64,000 bases of DNA from Thalassarchaeum sp002495735 (GTDB lineage: Archaea; Thermoplasmatota; Poseidoniia; Poseidoniales; Thalassarchaeaceae), in the NCBI GenBank assembly GCA_937911265.1, contig CALDRG010000057.1, forward strand, positions 23,003 to 87,002, written 5' to 3'. The notes below the pieces were generated by a model that ran no database searches, was not told where the DNA came from, and was given only the letters and a program-made list of their open reading frames with translations. Below are positions 32,562 through 41,650 of this stretch, in pieces; the stretch's first letter is position 1; each line of letters starts with the position of its first letter. The translations under genes and the position numbers were made by a program.

Positions 32562-34049
32562 ATGAGAGGGGTCATTGACGTACTGGCGACCATCGAGATG
32601 GATGAGGTGGCTCGCTGCGTCTGCATGCTCCTTGACGGCAACTTTGCAGTGGGCTTCGACTCAGGAACTCTCCACATTTACGGCTCTGACGGAGTAGTCA
32701 TCGACTCCGCTATGCTTGACAGCCGAGTAGTGGGTATCGCGAGCTTACGCGGCGTTTTGGTCGCCGGTACCAGCACTGGTGGTGTTCAAGCATTCCACGA
32801 CGAGCTTCTCTGGGACCATCCCCTGGACTCCGGATGCGAGGCGGTGACAGCGTCATCGTTCCGCGCGGTGGTGGCCGATGGTACTGGACGAATCATCTCT
32901 CTAGCAGATGACGGAAGCGAAGTCGCCCAAGCAGAGTTTGGACACGTCACATCTCTCACATGTTCGGCTGAGGGAGTATGCGCTGCTGCCCTTGAGGACG
33001 GCAGGTTGCTTCTCCTCGGGCCAGCACTCGAGGTGTTGTACGATTCGCCCGCCGCCGAGGACGACGTCGAGACCATATCGTGCATGGCATTCCGTCATGA
33101 TGGTGTCCTTATGGTCGCACGAAACTCTCTCGGGATGACCGTCGACGACAGGCCTGAGAACAGACTCGAGTGCTGGCATCCGGAGGAGGGGATGCTGAAC
33201 ACCTCGGAACTCCCTTCTAGGGCCACGGCGTTGCTGCCTACAGGGTCCGGAACAATAGTGGGCTGCTTCGATGGCAGTATTCTTTCTCTCGACATAGGCG
33301 ATTCGAACCCTAGGCTAATCACCAGATTGGACTATCAGGTCTCTCAAATCATCCAGTGGGGTGATGACATCTTGGTCGCCTCGTGGTTCGATGTATTTCG
33401 AATCACCACTAGTGGCGAGGTGGTTTGGCATTTCGAGCACATCGGGGTGGTCGAGCATATCCTTCCTCTCACAGAGAGAATCGCTCTTATGGGCGACGAC
33501 AGGAAGGGCAGGACACCAGCGCCTCTCGTCATAATCGACCCCGACTCGCCACCTAGGTACGACGATATACCTGCGGAGAGAGAAAATCTCTCGGTCTCTG
33601 AGAAGCACTCGGGAGCACTATCCGATGAGGAGGAGAGGCAGGTTGACATGAGGCCCAAGATGCTTGAGGAGGCTGAAGGTATTCTGGACACGCTGCACGA
33701 GGAGACAGAGCTTGAGGTTGGCCCACCAATCATAGAGAGCGACCTGCTCGAAGATCTTTCGGCGGAGGCGCGAGCGATTAACCTGCCACCGGTTGCAGAT
33801 GCTGGAGAAGACAAGACAGTTGACGTCGACGAGGAGGGCAAGGCAACAGTGCTGCTGGACGGAGGACGATCTTACGACCCAGACGGCAGTATCGAGAGAT
33901 GGGCTTGGGAGGATGGTAGAGGGAATGTCATAGGAGACACTTCGCAGATCCGTGTCAGGTTGTCCGGCGGAGTCCACGTTTTCCATCTGACTGTAACCGA
34001 CGACAGAGGTGCCTCTAGCAAGTCCACGATAACCGTCCACGCTCGATGA
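32562..34049 (+). CDS. intracellular beta-propeller-like protein with C-terminal PKD domain
   Basis: 495 residues without signal peptide or membrane helix. Residues 1-330 show repeated short beta motifs ending in phrases such as GTSTGGVQAF, VVADGTGRIISL and AALEDGRLLLLG, consistent with a WD40/PQQ-type propeller. An acidic linker follows (about 345-405). The last 85 residues are a PKD-like module (PVADAGEDKTVDVDE, then GGRSYDPDGSIERWAW). PKD domains are usually extracellular, so its presence on a protein without a signal is odd. It starts 26 bases after purF and meets etfA tail to tail. The role is unknown. Confidence 0.65.
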   Translation: MRGVIDVLATIEMDEVARCVCMLLDGNFAVGFDSGTLHIYGSDGVVIDSAMLDSRVVGIASLRGVLVAGTSTGGVQAFHDELLWDHPLDSGCEAVTASSFRAVVADGTGRIISLADDGSEVAQAEFGHVTSLTCSAEGVCAAALEDGRLLLLGPALEVLYDSPAAEDDVETISCMAFRHDGVLMVARNSLGMTVDDRPENRLECWHPEEGMLNTSELPSRATALLPTGSGTIVGCFDGSILSLDIGDSNPRLITRLDYQVSQIIQWGDDILVASWFDVFRITTSGEVVWHFEHIGVVEHILPLTERIALMGDDRKGRTPAPLVIIDPDSPPRYDDIPAERENLSVSEKHSGALSDEEERQVDMRPKMLEEAEGILDTLHEETELEVGPPIIESDLLEDLSAEARAINLPPVADAGEDKTVDVDEEGKATVLLDGGRSYDPDGSIERWAWEDGRGNVIGDTSQIRVRLSGGVHVFHLTVTDDRGASSKSTITVHAR

Positions 34050-34970
34050 TTAGAGTTTGCCCAATTCTTCCTTGAGGGCGGGAAGCGCAGCTTCCCAAGT
34101 AGCCACTATCCCATAGTCAGCCACACCGAATATGGGAGCATCAGGGTCTTTGTTGATGGCGACGATGTACTTGCTCGTCCTCATCCCGGCGAGATGCTGT
34201 ATTGCCCCGCTGATTCCGACCGCGATGTACAGGCTCGGTGTTACCGTCTTCCCGGTCTGCCCCACCTGCATTCCGTGAGGTATCTCATCCCAAGTGTCTA
34301 CTGCTGCCCTGCTGGCGCCGACGGCGGCCCCTATCATGTCCGCAATCTCGTTTAGATGAGAGAAGTTGGCGGGATCCCCCATCCCTCTGCCGCCTGAAAT
34401 GATGATGTTAGCTTCTGCGACATCCAGTCTCTCACTGGCTTTGGCAATGGCTTCTCTCACAGCCACGGCCACGTCAGCGCTCTGATTCACCGTACTGACC
34501 TCTGCCGAACCACCTTCTCCGGCGGCATCGAAGGCATTGGCTCGCAGGGTGATGGCGCATGGTGCAGTTACCGTTGAGGTCTCGATTGCCTTGCCGGAGT
34601 AGATGCCCCTAGTGACGGTGATGCCAGCTTCTAGTCCGGTTGCATCCTGTATGATTGGGATTCCGCGCATAGCTGCGATCTGTGCTGCGACTTCTCTTCC
34701 GGAGGGTGCTGAAGCAGCTATGATGACTCCGTCGGAGACGAGTGGGTTGAGAGCGGCCGCCCAAGCACCGCTGTCGAAGGTGTTGAAGCAGTCTCCTTTG
34801 ACGCCTATTACTTTGGAAACACCGCTGATGGAAGCAGCGGCGGTCGTACCTATTCCTCCCGGGCACAGCACGGTCGGAGTTCCTCCAATGGCAATCGCGG
34901 CGCCGACGAGTTGCGATGTCACCGGGTGAAGGCCATCCACTGTGGTTTCTGCGATGATTGTCACGTCCAT
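34050..34970 (-). CDS. etfA: electron transfer flavoprotein alpha subunit
   Basis: 306 residues. The C-terminal FAD-binding domain is typical: IISGGRGMGDPANF, GASRAAVDTWDEIPHGMQVGQTGK with the following PSLYIAVGISGAIQHLAGM, then INKDPDAPIF. EtfAB takes electrons from acyl-CoA dehydrogenases and passes them to the quinone pool. It lies 9 bases downstream of etfB and downstream of glutaryl-CoA dehydrogenase on the same strand. The ETF:quinone oxidoreductase is not in the window. Confidence 0.96.
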   Translation of the reverse strand: MDVTIIAETTVDGLHPVTSQLVGAAIAIGGTPTVLCPGGIGTTAAASISGVSKVIGVKGDCFNTFDSGAWAAALNPLVSDGVIIAASAPSGREVAAQIAAMRGIPIIQDATGLEAGITVTRGIYSGKAIETSTVTAPCAITLRANAFDAAGEGGSAEVSTVNQSADVAVAVREAIAKASERLDVAEANIIISGGRGMGDPANFSHLNEIADMIGAAVGASRAAVDTWDEIPHGMQVGQTGKTVTPSLYIAVGISGAIQHLAGMRTSKYIVAINKDPDAPIFGVADYGIVATWEAALPALKEELGKL

Positions 34971-34979
34971 TATTGCACC

Positions 34980-35735
34980 TCAAATGACATTGGCCTCATC
35001 ACGAAGCTTTGCTACTACTGCAGGTACAGAATCGGCACCTTCAAACTTCTGTCCAGGTGGCTTCACTGGAGGAGGGGAGTGGGATTGCAGTGAGACGGAA
35101 GAAGTTCCAATTGTCACTCCTAGGTCATCTGGTGTCACAGTTTCAATCTGCTTCTTCTTGGCCATCATAATCCCTCGCACATTTGGCCTGCGCAGTTCCG
35201 TGGCCCCCTTGTCGAATGTGAAGAGGCAAGGTCGAGAGACCTCGACTCGTTCGTTACCGGTTGGGCTGGCTCGCAGGGCGATGAATCCATCTCCCTCTGC
35301 AGAGACCTCCGAAATCATTCCCACACAGGCAGCTCCAATCAGATGCGAAACTCCGGGGCCTGTCGACCCTCCATTGGTGTCGGCGGCCTGCTTGCCACAG
35401 AGCACCACATCCGCCCCAGACCTTTTGACCGCGGCTGCGAGTAGCGACTGAATGTGCGTGCTATCGGTAACTCCATCATCTTGGATTAGAATCAGGTTGT
35501 CAGCACCTACGGCCGCAGCATCCGTCAGCATCTTCATGGCCCGAGCTGGACCGCATGTAATCGCGATGATATCCTCTCCGCCGGCCTCCTTCAACTGGAG
35601 TGCGGCTTCGAGTGCGTACTCGTCGTAAGGACTCATGGACCACTTGCTGACAGCGGTTTCGTCCACCCTGTCACCCGAGATAGAAATCTTGGCTGTGGTG
35701 TCGGGAACCTGCTTGAGTAGTACGGCTATTCCCAT
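34980..35735 (-). CDS. etfB: electron transfer flavoprotein beta subunit
   Basis: 251 residues from ATG 35735 (MGIAVLLKQVPDTTAKI), the conserved N-terminus; an upstream frame to 35816 would run through a hairpin. MSPYDEYALEAALQLKE and DVVLCGKQAADTNGGSTGPGV are ETF-beta landmarks, the latter part of the AMP-binding region. It partners EtfA encoded just downstream. The 84-base gap to the glutaryl-CoA dehydrogenase stop contains a perfect 7-bp hairpin. Confidence 0.95.
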   Translation of the reverse strand: MGIAVLLKQVPDTTAKISISGDRVDETAVSKWSMSPYDEYALEAALQLKEAGGEDIIAITCGPARAMKMLTDAAAVGADNLILIQDDGVTDSTHIQSLLAAAVKRSGADVVLCGKQAADTNGGSTGPGVSHLIGAACVGMISEVSAEGDGFIALRASPTGNERVEVSRPCLFTFDKGATELRRPNVRGIMMAKKKQIETVTPDDLGVTIGTSSVSLQSHSPPPVKPPGQKFEGADSVPAVVAKLRDEANVI

Positions 35736-35786
35736 ATCATCACCCGCGCTCTGGCGACTAAAGCCCCCTCTATGAATTTTCGGCAG

Positions 35787-35803
35787 TCCCACCGAAGGTG
35801 GGA
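35787..35803. promoter_or_regulatory. 7-bp hairpin between gcdH and etfB
   Basis: TCCCACC, loop GAA, GGTGGGA. Read on the minus strand it lies 17 bases after the glutaryl-CoA dehydrogenase stop and 52 bases before the etfB start. It could end or stabilise the upstream transcript or mark a processing site in the operon. Confidence 0.5.
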
Positions 35804-35819
35804 AACACCAATCCAAACT

Positions 35820-36992
35820 TCAAGACTCTCTTGTGAATGCCTGTATCCCGGTAATGTAGCGACCGAGAATCAGGTTGTGGATGTCGTGAGTGCCCTCGTA
35901 GGTCTTGACCGACTCTAGGTTGGCCATGTGCCGCATCACCGGATACTCATCTAGGATTCCGTTGGCTCCGTGGATGTCACGAGCCATACGTGCAATGTCG
36001 AGTGCGATGTCGACGTTATTCATCTTGGCCAACGAAATATGCTCAGGTATCCAAGTCCCCTCATCCTTCTTCTTGCCTAGGTGGTACGCCAGCAACTGGG
36101 CCTTGGTGATCTCCCTCAGCATCCACGCCAACTTGTTCTGCACCAGTTGGAAAGAGGCTATCGGGTGGTCGAACTGTATTCTGCTCAGAGCGTACTCTTT
36201 AGCCGAACTGAAGCATGATTGAGCAGCCCCCACGGCCCCCCAGGATATTCCGTAACGGGCGTTGTTGAGGCAGCTGAAAGGCCCCTCAAGTCCCTTAGCA
36301 TCCGGCAGCATCCTGTCTTTGGGGATTTTGCAGTCTTGGAACACCAACTCACTGGTGACACTGGCCTTCAGTGAGTGCTTCCCTGTCATCTCGGGGGCTG
36401 TAAATCCAGGATCGTCTTTTTCGACTATGAAGCCTCGGATTACGCCGTCGAGTTTGGCCCACACCACGGCTAGGTCCGCGATGGTGCCGTTAGTTATCCA
36501 CATCTTCGCACCGTTGAGCAGGTAGTGATCTCCCTTGTCTTCGGCCCGAGTAATCATGTCACCAGGATTTGAGCCATAGTCGGGCTCAGTCAGGCCAAAG
36601 CATCCAATCCATTCACCAGTCGTCATCTTGGGGAGGTAGTGGTTCTTCTGCTCCTCGCTTCCGAAGTTCCAGATTGGATACATGGCTAACGAGCCCTGAA
36701 CACTGGCAAAAGAGCGCACGCCACTGTCGCCACGTTCCAACTCCTGACAGATTAGGCCGTAAGCGATGTATGAGAGTCCAGGGCAGCCATAGCCCTCTAG
36801 GGGGGCTCCGAGAATGCCCATTTCACCGAGGTCGACCCGCCATTCATCGGGAAACACGCCATCATGGCAAGCCTTCTCGATGTTTGGGAGAATTTTCTCA
36901 TCTACCCAGTCGCGCACCATGTCGCGCACCATGCGTTCCTCATCGGTTAGCAATGAATCGATATCGTAGAAGTCCAAAGCCTCGTATGCCAT
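35820..36992 (-). CDS. gcdH: acyl-CoA dehydrogenase, glutaryl-CoA dehydrogenase-like
   Basis: 390 residues from ATG 36992. FAD-dependent dehydrogenase features include CFGLTEPDYGSNPGDM, the NGAKMWITNG block, and the catalytic base Glu366 in the C-terminal TYEGTHDIHNLILGR. The GSNPG sequence and the THDIH tail are typical of glutaryl-CoA dehydrogenases, which oxidise and decarboxylate glutaryl-CoA from lysine and tryptophan breakdown to crotonyl-CoA. Electrons would go to EtfAB encoded directly downstream. A TTG at 37004 could extend it by four residues. Substrate is assigned from motif resemblance only. Confidence 0.9.
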   Translation of the reverse strand: MAYEALDFYDIDSLLTDEERMVRDMVRDWVDEKILPNIEKACHDGVFPDEWRVDLGEMGILGAPLEGYGCPGLSYIAYGLICQELERGDSGVRSFASVQGSLAMYPIWNFGSEEQKNHYLPKMTTGEWIGCFGLTEPDYGSNPGDMITRAEDKGDHYLLNGAKMWITNGTIADLAVVWAKLDGVIRGFIVEKDDPGFTAPEMTGKHSLKASVTSELVFQDCKIPKDRMLPDAKGLEGPFSCLNNARYGISWGAVGAAQSCFSSAKEYALSRIQFDHPIASFQLVQNKLAWMLREITKAQLLAYHLGKKKDEGTWIPEHISLAKMNNVDIALDIARMARDIHGANGILDEYPVMRHMANLESVKTYEGTHDIHNLILGRYITGIQAFTRES

Positions 36993-37039
36993 CTTTCTCA
37001 ACACTCTGCGACAGTGTGCCGCAAATGAACGTTGCTCGG

Positions 37040-38257
37040 CTATCTGCCCTTCTTCCTACGTGCTTCTCGGCGTGCCGCCCGTTTCTCTTCGACAGTGCCA
37101 AATCGCAGGGTGAAACGCTGCTGAAGCCCCGGAGAGAGGCTGAGTGCGAAACTGAGTAACACCAGTAGTGTAACAGCAGGGATGGCAATGAGGATCCAAA
37201 CCTCTAGCACGCCTCCGATGGCGTTCGAGTATGGCGGGTGGTATTGCACCAGCTCACCTCGGTCCGTAAGTATCCACCCACTGTCTCTGTCAGTACTCCA
37301 TGTCGCTACTATCCGACTACCTGAGACTCCCGTGTCGTATTCCGCCACATCTGAGTTCTCCAGCCAGGGGAAGGAGGAATTCAAGCTCAGGTCGTGCTCA
37401 ATCAGGCCGAAGGGAGCTACGTAGATTAGAGACCTGTCATCGCTCTGACGCGATATCCCGGTGAAGTAACCCTCGGCACCGGTAACTTGCACCAACCTCA
37501 CATCGGAGGTTGACGCGACGTCTGCGTTCAGAGTCACCCTCGCGATGTTCCTGTCGCTCGAGACAGCGACGCAGTCTGCTGTTTCAGTTGAGGGGCATAC
37601 GACGTCGGACCATGGATATCCGGTACCACCTAGCCAGTACAGAGTATGGTCCCTATCAATCACTCCGATGCCATCAACTAGGCTGGTGACTACGCAGGCC
37701 ATTACCGATGGATGACAGTCTATTCCTGTGATGTCGCTCTCTCCCCGGCCCTGAATTAGATGCACCTCAGCACCACCGTCAGCAGCGGCCCTCATCCTCC
37801 ACAGCCAGCCGTCGGACCCTCCTACATAGGCCCAAGATCCTCCGGAGTTCCATGCCACTGCGGTCAACCTGATTTGATTGAACTCCAGATCCCCTCCTGC
37901 GTCGGTTACCGAGTGGTCCTCGCGTGCGTATCTGAGGACCTGCCCATCACTGCCTACGATGAGGGCTGTTTGCCCTCCGGGGTGGAAGTCGCCATACGTC
38001 AAATCCTCGCCGCCATTCCAAATTAGTTCCACTCTGTCATCTGGATTAGAGGTCTTCACTAACTCTAGGTATGAGTCGGCCCCGAACACTATCGCCCATT
38101 CTCCCAGGGGATCCACCGCAGCTCCGTTTAGCCCGAGATCCTGCTCAGACAGACTGATTTTCTCGTACAGTCCGACAGCGGAACCAGCGCTGACCACAGG
38201 AGTCAGCATCAGCATCGCGAAGATTACTGCTAGCGCGCTGCTGCTGCCTCGGTGCAC
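37040..38257 (-). CDS. exported beta-propeller protein with C-terminal membrane anchor
   Basis: 405 residues. A signal peptide (about 1-24, ending VVSAGS) leads to an outside domain built of repeated short strands (GEWAIVFGADSYLELV, GQTALIVGSDGQVLRY, GSWAYVGGSDGWLWRM), resembling WD40 or YVTN propellers. A helix at about 352-375 is followed by a strongly basic cytoplasmic tail (EEKRAARREARRKKGR). A receptor, binding or assembly role is possible. It is divergent from the gene at 38358; the 100 bases between have an AGCCC/GGGCT and a CAAGC/GCTTG inverted pair. GC content and codon use look like the neighbours. Confidence 0.7.
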   Translation of the reverse strand: MHRGSSSALAVIFAMLMLTPVVSAGSAVGLYEKISLSEQDLGLNGAAVDPLGEWAIVFGADSYLELVKTSNPDDRVELIWNGGEDLTYGDFHPGGQTALIVGSDGQVLRYAREDHSVTDAGGDLEFNQIRLTAVAWNSGGSWAYVGGSDGWLWRMRAAADGGAEVHLIQGRGESDITGIDCHPSVMACVVTSLVDGIGVIDRDHTLYWLGGTGYPWSDVVCPSTETADCVAVSSDRNIARVTLNADVASTSDVRLVQVTGAEGYFTGISRQSDDRSLIYVAPFGLIEHDLSLNSSFPWLENSDVAEYDTGVSGSRIVATWSTDRDSGWILTDRGELVQYHPPYSNAIGGVLEVWILIAIPAVTLLVLLSFALSLSPGLQQRFTLRFGTVEEKRAARREARRKKGR

Positions 38258-38357
38258 GTCCCGCCGACAGGCGATGCCGGTTTAGCCCGTTCGACACAAG
38301 CATCGATTGGGCTTGCGTGGTAACAGCATTCAAGAAGGGTTCAGCCAGCGCTCGACC

Positions 38358-38873
38358 ATGGAGAGATTTGATGTCAAGCGCGGACTGGTAAAGCAGGTAA
38401 CTTCGAACGGCGGGCTGGCAGTGCTGGCGCGGGATTACTTCGATAATGTCGAGGCCGCCGGTGACAATTCATTCAACGGTTCGCACGACATAATGACCTC
38501 CATTGTAGCCAGTTACAACGAGCAGGGCGCATTGGTTGTGAACATAACCAATATCCCTCCTGACTTCGATGATGCGGAGGCCGTTAAATCAGCCATGGAG
38601 GCGCGCAAGAATTGGACTTTGTTCCTCGACGCTGCCACCGGATACAATTCCAAGCAGAGAGGAGATAAGGCCAAAGAATGGGCCAAGAAGGCCAGTAAGG
38701 CGAAGTCCGGCATTTCTGCAGCGCGACACTTCATATCAATGTCGCAAAACATCCCCGAAGAGATCTCTGAACAGGCAGAGTCTATGATTGAGGAAATCGA
38801 GGCCGCGTTGGAGCAGGGAGACAACACGAAGGCGGCAGGACGCGCGGGAAAACTGGCCAAACTGCTCGAATGA
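38358..38873 (+). CDS. DUF5611-like protein of unknown function
   Basis: 171 residues from ATG 38358. The start MERFDVKRGLVK and the middle LFLDAATGYNSKQRGDKAKEWAKKA recall DUF5611 proteins of Thermoplasmata as I remember them. The C-terminal third is helical and charged and may form a coiled coil (EEISEQAESMIEEIEAALEQ). No catalytic motif or signal is seen. It ends 8 bases before tyrS and probably shares its transcript. Confidence 0.6.
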   Translation: MERFDVKRGLVKQVTSNGGLAVLARDYFDNVEAAGDNSFNGSHDIMTSIVASYNEQGALVVNITNIPPDFDDAEAVKSAMEARKNWTLFLDAATGYNSKQRGDKAKEWAKKASKAKSGISAARHFISMSQNIPEEISEQAESMIEEIEAALEQGDNTKAAGRAGKLAKLLE

Positions 38874-38881
38874 GGTGAACC

Positions 38882-40000
38882 ATGAGCGACAATGACCCTC
38901 TCTTGTCGCTAGATGATGAGGGGCGCTCACGCGTCTCCCGTATGTTCGCCGGTTGCGCTGAAGTCGTCGGCGCAGAACACGTCGCCTCTGTTGTTTCAGG
39001 AGGACCGACGCACTCTGGAGACGATCAATTGGTTGCATATATCGGACTTGAGCCCAGTGGCAAGGCACACTTGGGCTGGATACTGCTTGCCGACACCATA
39101 CGCAACATGCTCGACGAAGGCGTGAACGTAATCATCCTACTCGCCGACTGGCACGCTTGGGTGAATGACAAGTTCGATCGCGATATGGACAAGATTACAC
39201 TCGCCGGCGAATACATGACCGAGGTCTTCAGGGCGCTATTGGGAAATCCTCCCGAGGGCGAGGGGGCAGGCCAGCTCAGATTCCTGAGCGCATCACAGCT
39301 GATGGACTCAGGCAGGTACTGGGAGAGAGTGCTCAGGTGTTCGAAGAACATGAGCCTCTCTAGGGTGCGCAGGACGTTCAGCATCATGGGTCGCGACGAG
39401 GACTCCTCGGATCACGACCTAGCCGCGTTCTACTACCCAGCCCTACAGGCAGCGGACATTTTCGAGTTGGAGATTGACATTGCTTTCGGAGGCATGGACC
39501 AGCGCAAGGCGCACATGTACATGCGAGAGGTTGCCGACAAGTACGATTGGACCAAGGCCACGTGCATCCACACTCCCATGATGTCGGGCCTGAAGGGGCC
39601 AGGGGGGAGGATGGATTCGTTTGATCACAAGATGTCCAAGTCTGACCCAGGCAACGCAATCCTGCTCGATGACGACCTCGATTCACTCAGAACCAAGATG
39701 AGGAAAGCATTCCTCGAGATCGGCAACCCCGCCTCTCCAGTATTCGAGATTGCCCAATACATCGTGCTACCAAAACTCGACTCCATCGCGGTGACTCCCG
39801 ACCCCAAGTTTGGAGAGCCCTCAAATTGGGATAATCTGCAGAGTTTTGTCGAAGCCGTATCGGACGGATCTATACACCCGCTCGACGCCAAGATGGCCGT
39901 AGCAGACGGCCTGTCCGAAGTCCTAGCTCCGGTTTCGCAGCACTTCTCTCAAAAACCGGACCTCCTAGCAGCGATGAACCAACTAACCGGCTCGCAATAG
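38882..40000 (+). CDS. tyrS: tyrosyl-tRNA synthetase, archaeal type
   Basis: 372 residues. The HIGH motif is HLGW (63-66) in LEPSGKAHLGW and the KMSKS motif is exact (250-254) in DHKMSKSDPGNAI. Size and motif context fit the archaeal/eukaryotic TyrRS, which lacks the bacterial S4 tail. The tyrosine pocket stretch YYPALQAADIFELEIDIAFGG is present. A strong Shine-Dalgarno sequence GAGGTGA lies three bases before the ATG, one of the clearest in the window, which supports this start. Confidence 0.96.
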   Translation: MSDNDPLLSLDDEGRSRVSRMFAGCAEVVGAEHVASVVSGGPTHSGDDQLVAYIGLEPSGKAHLGWILLADTIRNMLDEGVNVIILLADWHAWVNDKFDRDMDKITLAGEYMTEVFRALLGNPPEGEGAGQLRFLSASQLMDSGRYWERVLRCSKNMSLSRVRRTFSIMGRDEDSSDHDLAAFYYPALQAADIFELEIDIAFGGMDQRKAHMYMREVADKYDWTKATCIHTPMMSGLKGPGGRMDSFDHKMSKSDPGNAILLDDDLDSLRTKMRKAFLEIGNPASPVFEIAQYIVLPKLDSIAVTPDPKFGEPSNWDNLQSFVEAVSDGSIHPLDAKMAVADGLSEVLAPVSQHFSQKPDLLAAMNQLTGSQ

Positions 40001-40051
40001 TACGTTTATTACTGAAACTAATGGTTTTTGCGCAGAGCGAGGACTCATAAC

Positions 40052-40081
40052 CCACTCTCGCCCGCGCGGGCTTGAGAGTGG
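40052..40081. promoter_or_regulatory. two-part hairpin just upstream of the HMG-CoA synthase start
   Basis: CCACTCTC (40052-40059) pairs with GAGAGTGG (40074-40081); inside is a palindromic GCCCGC-GCGGGC (40060-40071) and a TT bulge. The structure ends four bases before the ATG at 40086 and should be very stable. It may limit ribosome access or act as an end element for tyrS. Confidence 0.55.
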
Positions 40082-40085
40082 ACTA

Positions 40086-41636
40086 ATGGCATCAGTAGGG
40101 ATAGACGACATCGCAATTCACTTCCCTCGCCTCTACTTCGACATGGAGGACTTCGCCAAGCTCAGAGGGGCCGATTTCGGTAAGCTGAACCGTGGACTCG
40201 GACTTGCAGCGATGGCAATTCCCGACGTCCACGAGGATACAGCAACAATGGGTGCTAACGCGGTTCGCAGGCTGCTCGACCGTAATGAGCTCGACCCTAC
40301 TTCCATCGGCAGGATATACCTCGGAACCGAGTCAGCCTTAGACGGCTCCAAGCCGACTGCCACTTACATCATGGACATGCTCGAGCAGCGTTACACTCCC
40401 ACTCAGGGGAAGGACTGCTTCCGCAACTGCGACGTAGTCGACATGACCTTCGCTTGCATAGGTGCAGTGGATGCCATGCACAACACCCTCGACTGGGTTG
40501 CTCGTGGGGGCGAGGGGAAGAGTAGAATCGGCATCGTTGTGTTCGCTGACAACGCCAAGTACGACATCGGTTCGACAGGCGAGTATACTCAAGGCGCTGG
40601 TGGCGGTGCGATACTGATACGTCACAATCCTCGGCTGCTTGAGATCCCTGACATCTGGGGCGTCTCGACGATGCCCGTTCATGACTTCTTCAAGCCTCGC
40701 AGAGAAGTCAATACTAGGGCCATTGTAGAGAATGTTCTCGACCTCGCCCGTGAGAGCGGCGAGAAGATCAGGGAAGGACTCACTGAGCGTATACTCAAGC
40801 ATCTTCCACGCTCTTCTAAGAAGGACGATGTCATGTTCGAGAGCCCGATGCTACAGATTCACAAGGACACTCCCATCTTTGACGGCCAGTTCTCCAACCG
40901 CTGCTATTCTGAGTCAGTCAAGCAGGCATTCATCAACTTCCGCGAAAAGGCGATTCGTGAAGGTCGCTATAGCCCCGAGAACGACGAGATTCTGACCAAC
41001 CAATGGAGCCGCATCATCGTCCACTTGCCATATGCATTCCAAGGTAAGAGGATGTTCCCGGATGTCTTCCGTCACGACAGGAGACATCTGCCGATGTGGG
41101 CAGAGATTGTCGAGCAGATTGGCCCAGAGCCAATGCCTGAGGACTTCCCGGACACATCTGAGGGGATTGAGGAGTTCGAGCGAGCGAATGATTCGTACCG
41201 TAGACTAATCTCCAAGACAGATGCATTCCAGATCTTCGTGGATGAAAAAATCGAGAGAACCACCCGCGCATCAAGCCTGATTGGCAATCAGTATACTGGT
41301 TCTATCTTCCTCGCTCTGATGTCGACCATGGAATCCGACTATATTGAGAACATCGATATGTCAGGGGAGAAGCTTGGGCTGTGCGGCTACGGTTCGGGTG
41401 CTAAGGCCAAGGTCTTCGAAGGCATCGTCCAGCCCCAGTGGCGCGAGATCGCTTCAAGATTCCACCTCTTCGAACGCCTGTCTGAACGCCATCCAATCAA
41501 CAAGACGGTCTACGAGGCCCTGCACAGGGGCTCCCGCAAGCGTTCAGTGGTCAAACCGAACGACGAGTTCGCACTAGTCAGCATTGGTGCCGAGGGAAAT
41601 CTCGAGGGTCAGCGCGTGTATCGCTGGGCCGAGTAA
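40086..41636 (+). CDS. hydroxymethylglutaryl-CoA synthase, long form
   Basis: 516 residues. HMGS joins acetyl-CoA and acetoacetyl-CoA in the mevalonate route to archaeal lipids. VGIDDIAIHFPRLYFDMEDFAK, the catalytic Cys124 in DMTFACIGAVDA, and IVVFADNAKYDIGSTGEYTQGAGGGA identify it. Most archaeal enzymes are near 350 residues, whereas this length and the sequence style are closer to bacterial MvaS and eukaryotic HMGCS, with an extra insertion of about 100 residues around 195-330. A bacterial-type gene serving an archaeal pathway is likely. It follows tyrS by 85 bases, which hold a stable hairpin. Confidence 0.92.
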   Translation: MASVGIDDIAIHFPRLYFDMEDFAKLRGADFGKLNRGLGLAAMAIPDVHEDTATMGANAVRRLLDRNELDPTSIGRIYLGTESALDGSKPTATYIMDMLEQRYTPTQGKDCFRNCDVVDMTFACIGAVDAMHNTLDWVARGGEGKSRIGIVVFADNAKYDIGSTGEYTQGAGGGAILIRHNPRLLEIPDIWGVSTMPVHDFFKPRREVNTRAIVENVLDLARESGEKIREGLTERILKHLPRSSKKDDVMFESPMLQIHKDTPIFDGQFSNRCYSESVKQAFINFREKAIREGRYSPENDEILTNQWSRIIVHLPYAFQGKRMFPDVFRHDRRHLPMWAEIVEQIGPEPMPEDFPDTSEGIEEFERANDSYRRLISKTDAFQIFVDEKIERTTRASSLIGNQYTGSIFLALMSTMESDYIENIDMSGEKLGLCGYGSGAKAKVFEGIVQPQWREIASRFHLFERLSERHPINKTVYEALHRGSRKRSVVKPNDEFALVSIGAEGNLEGQRVYRWAE

Positions 41637-41650
41637 GCGCTAACGATTCC

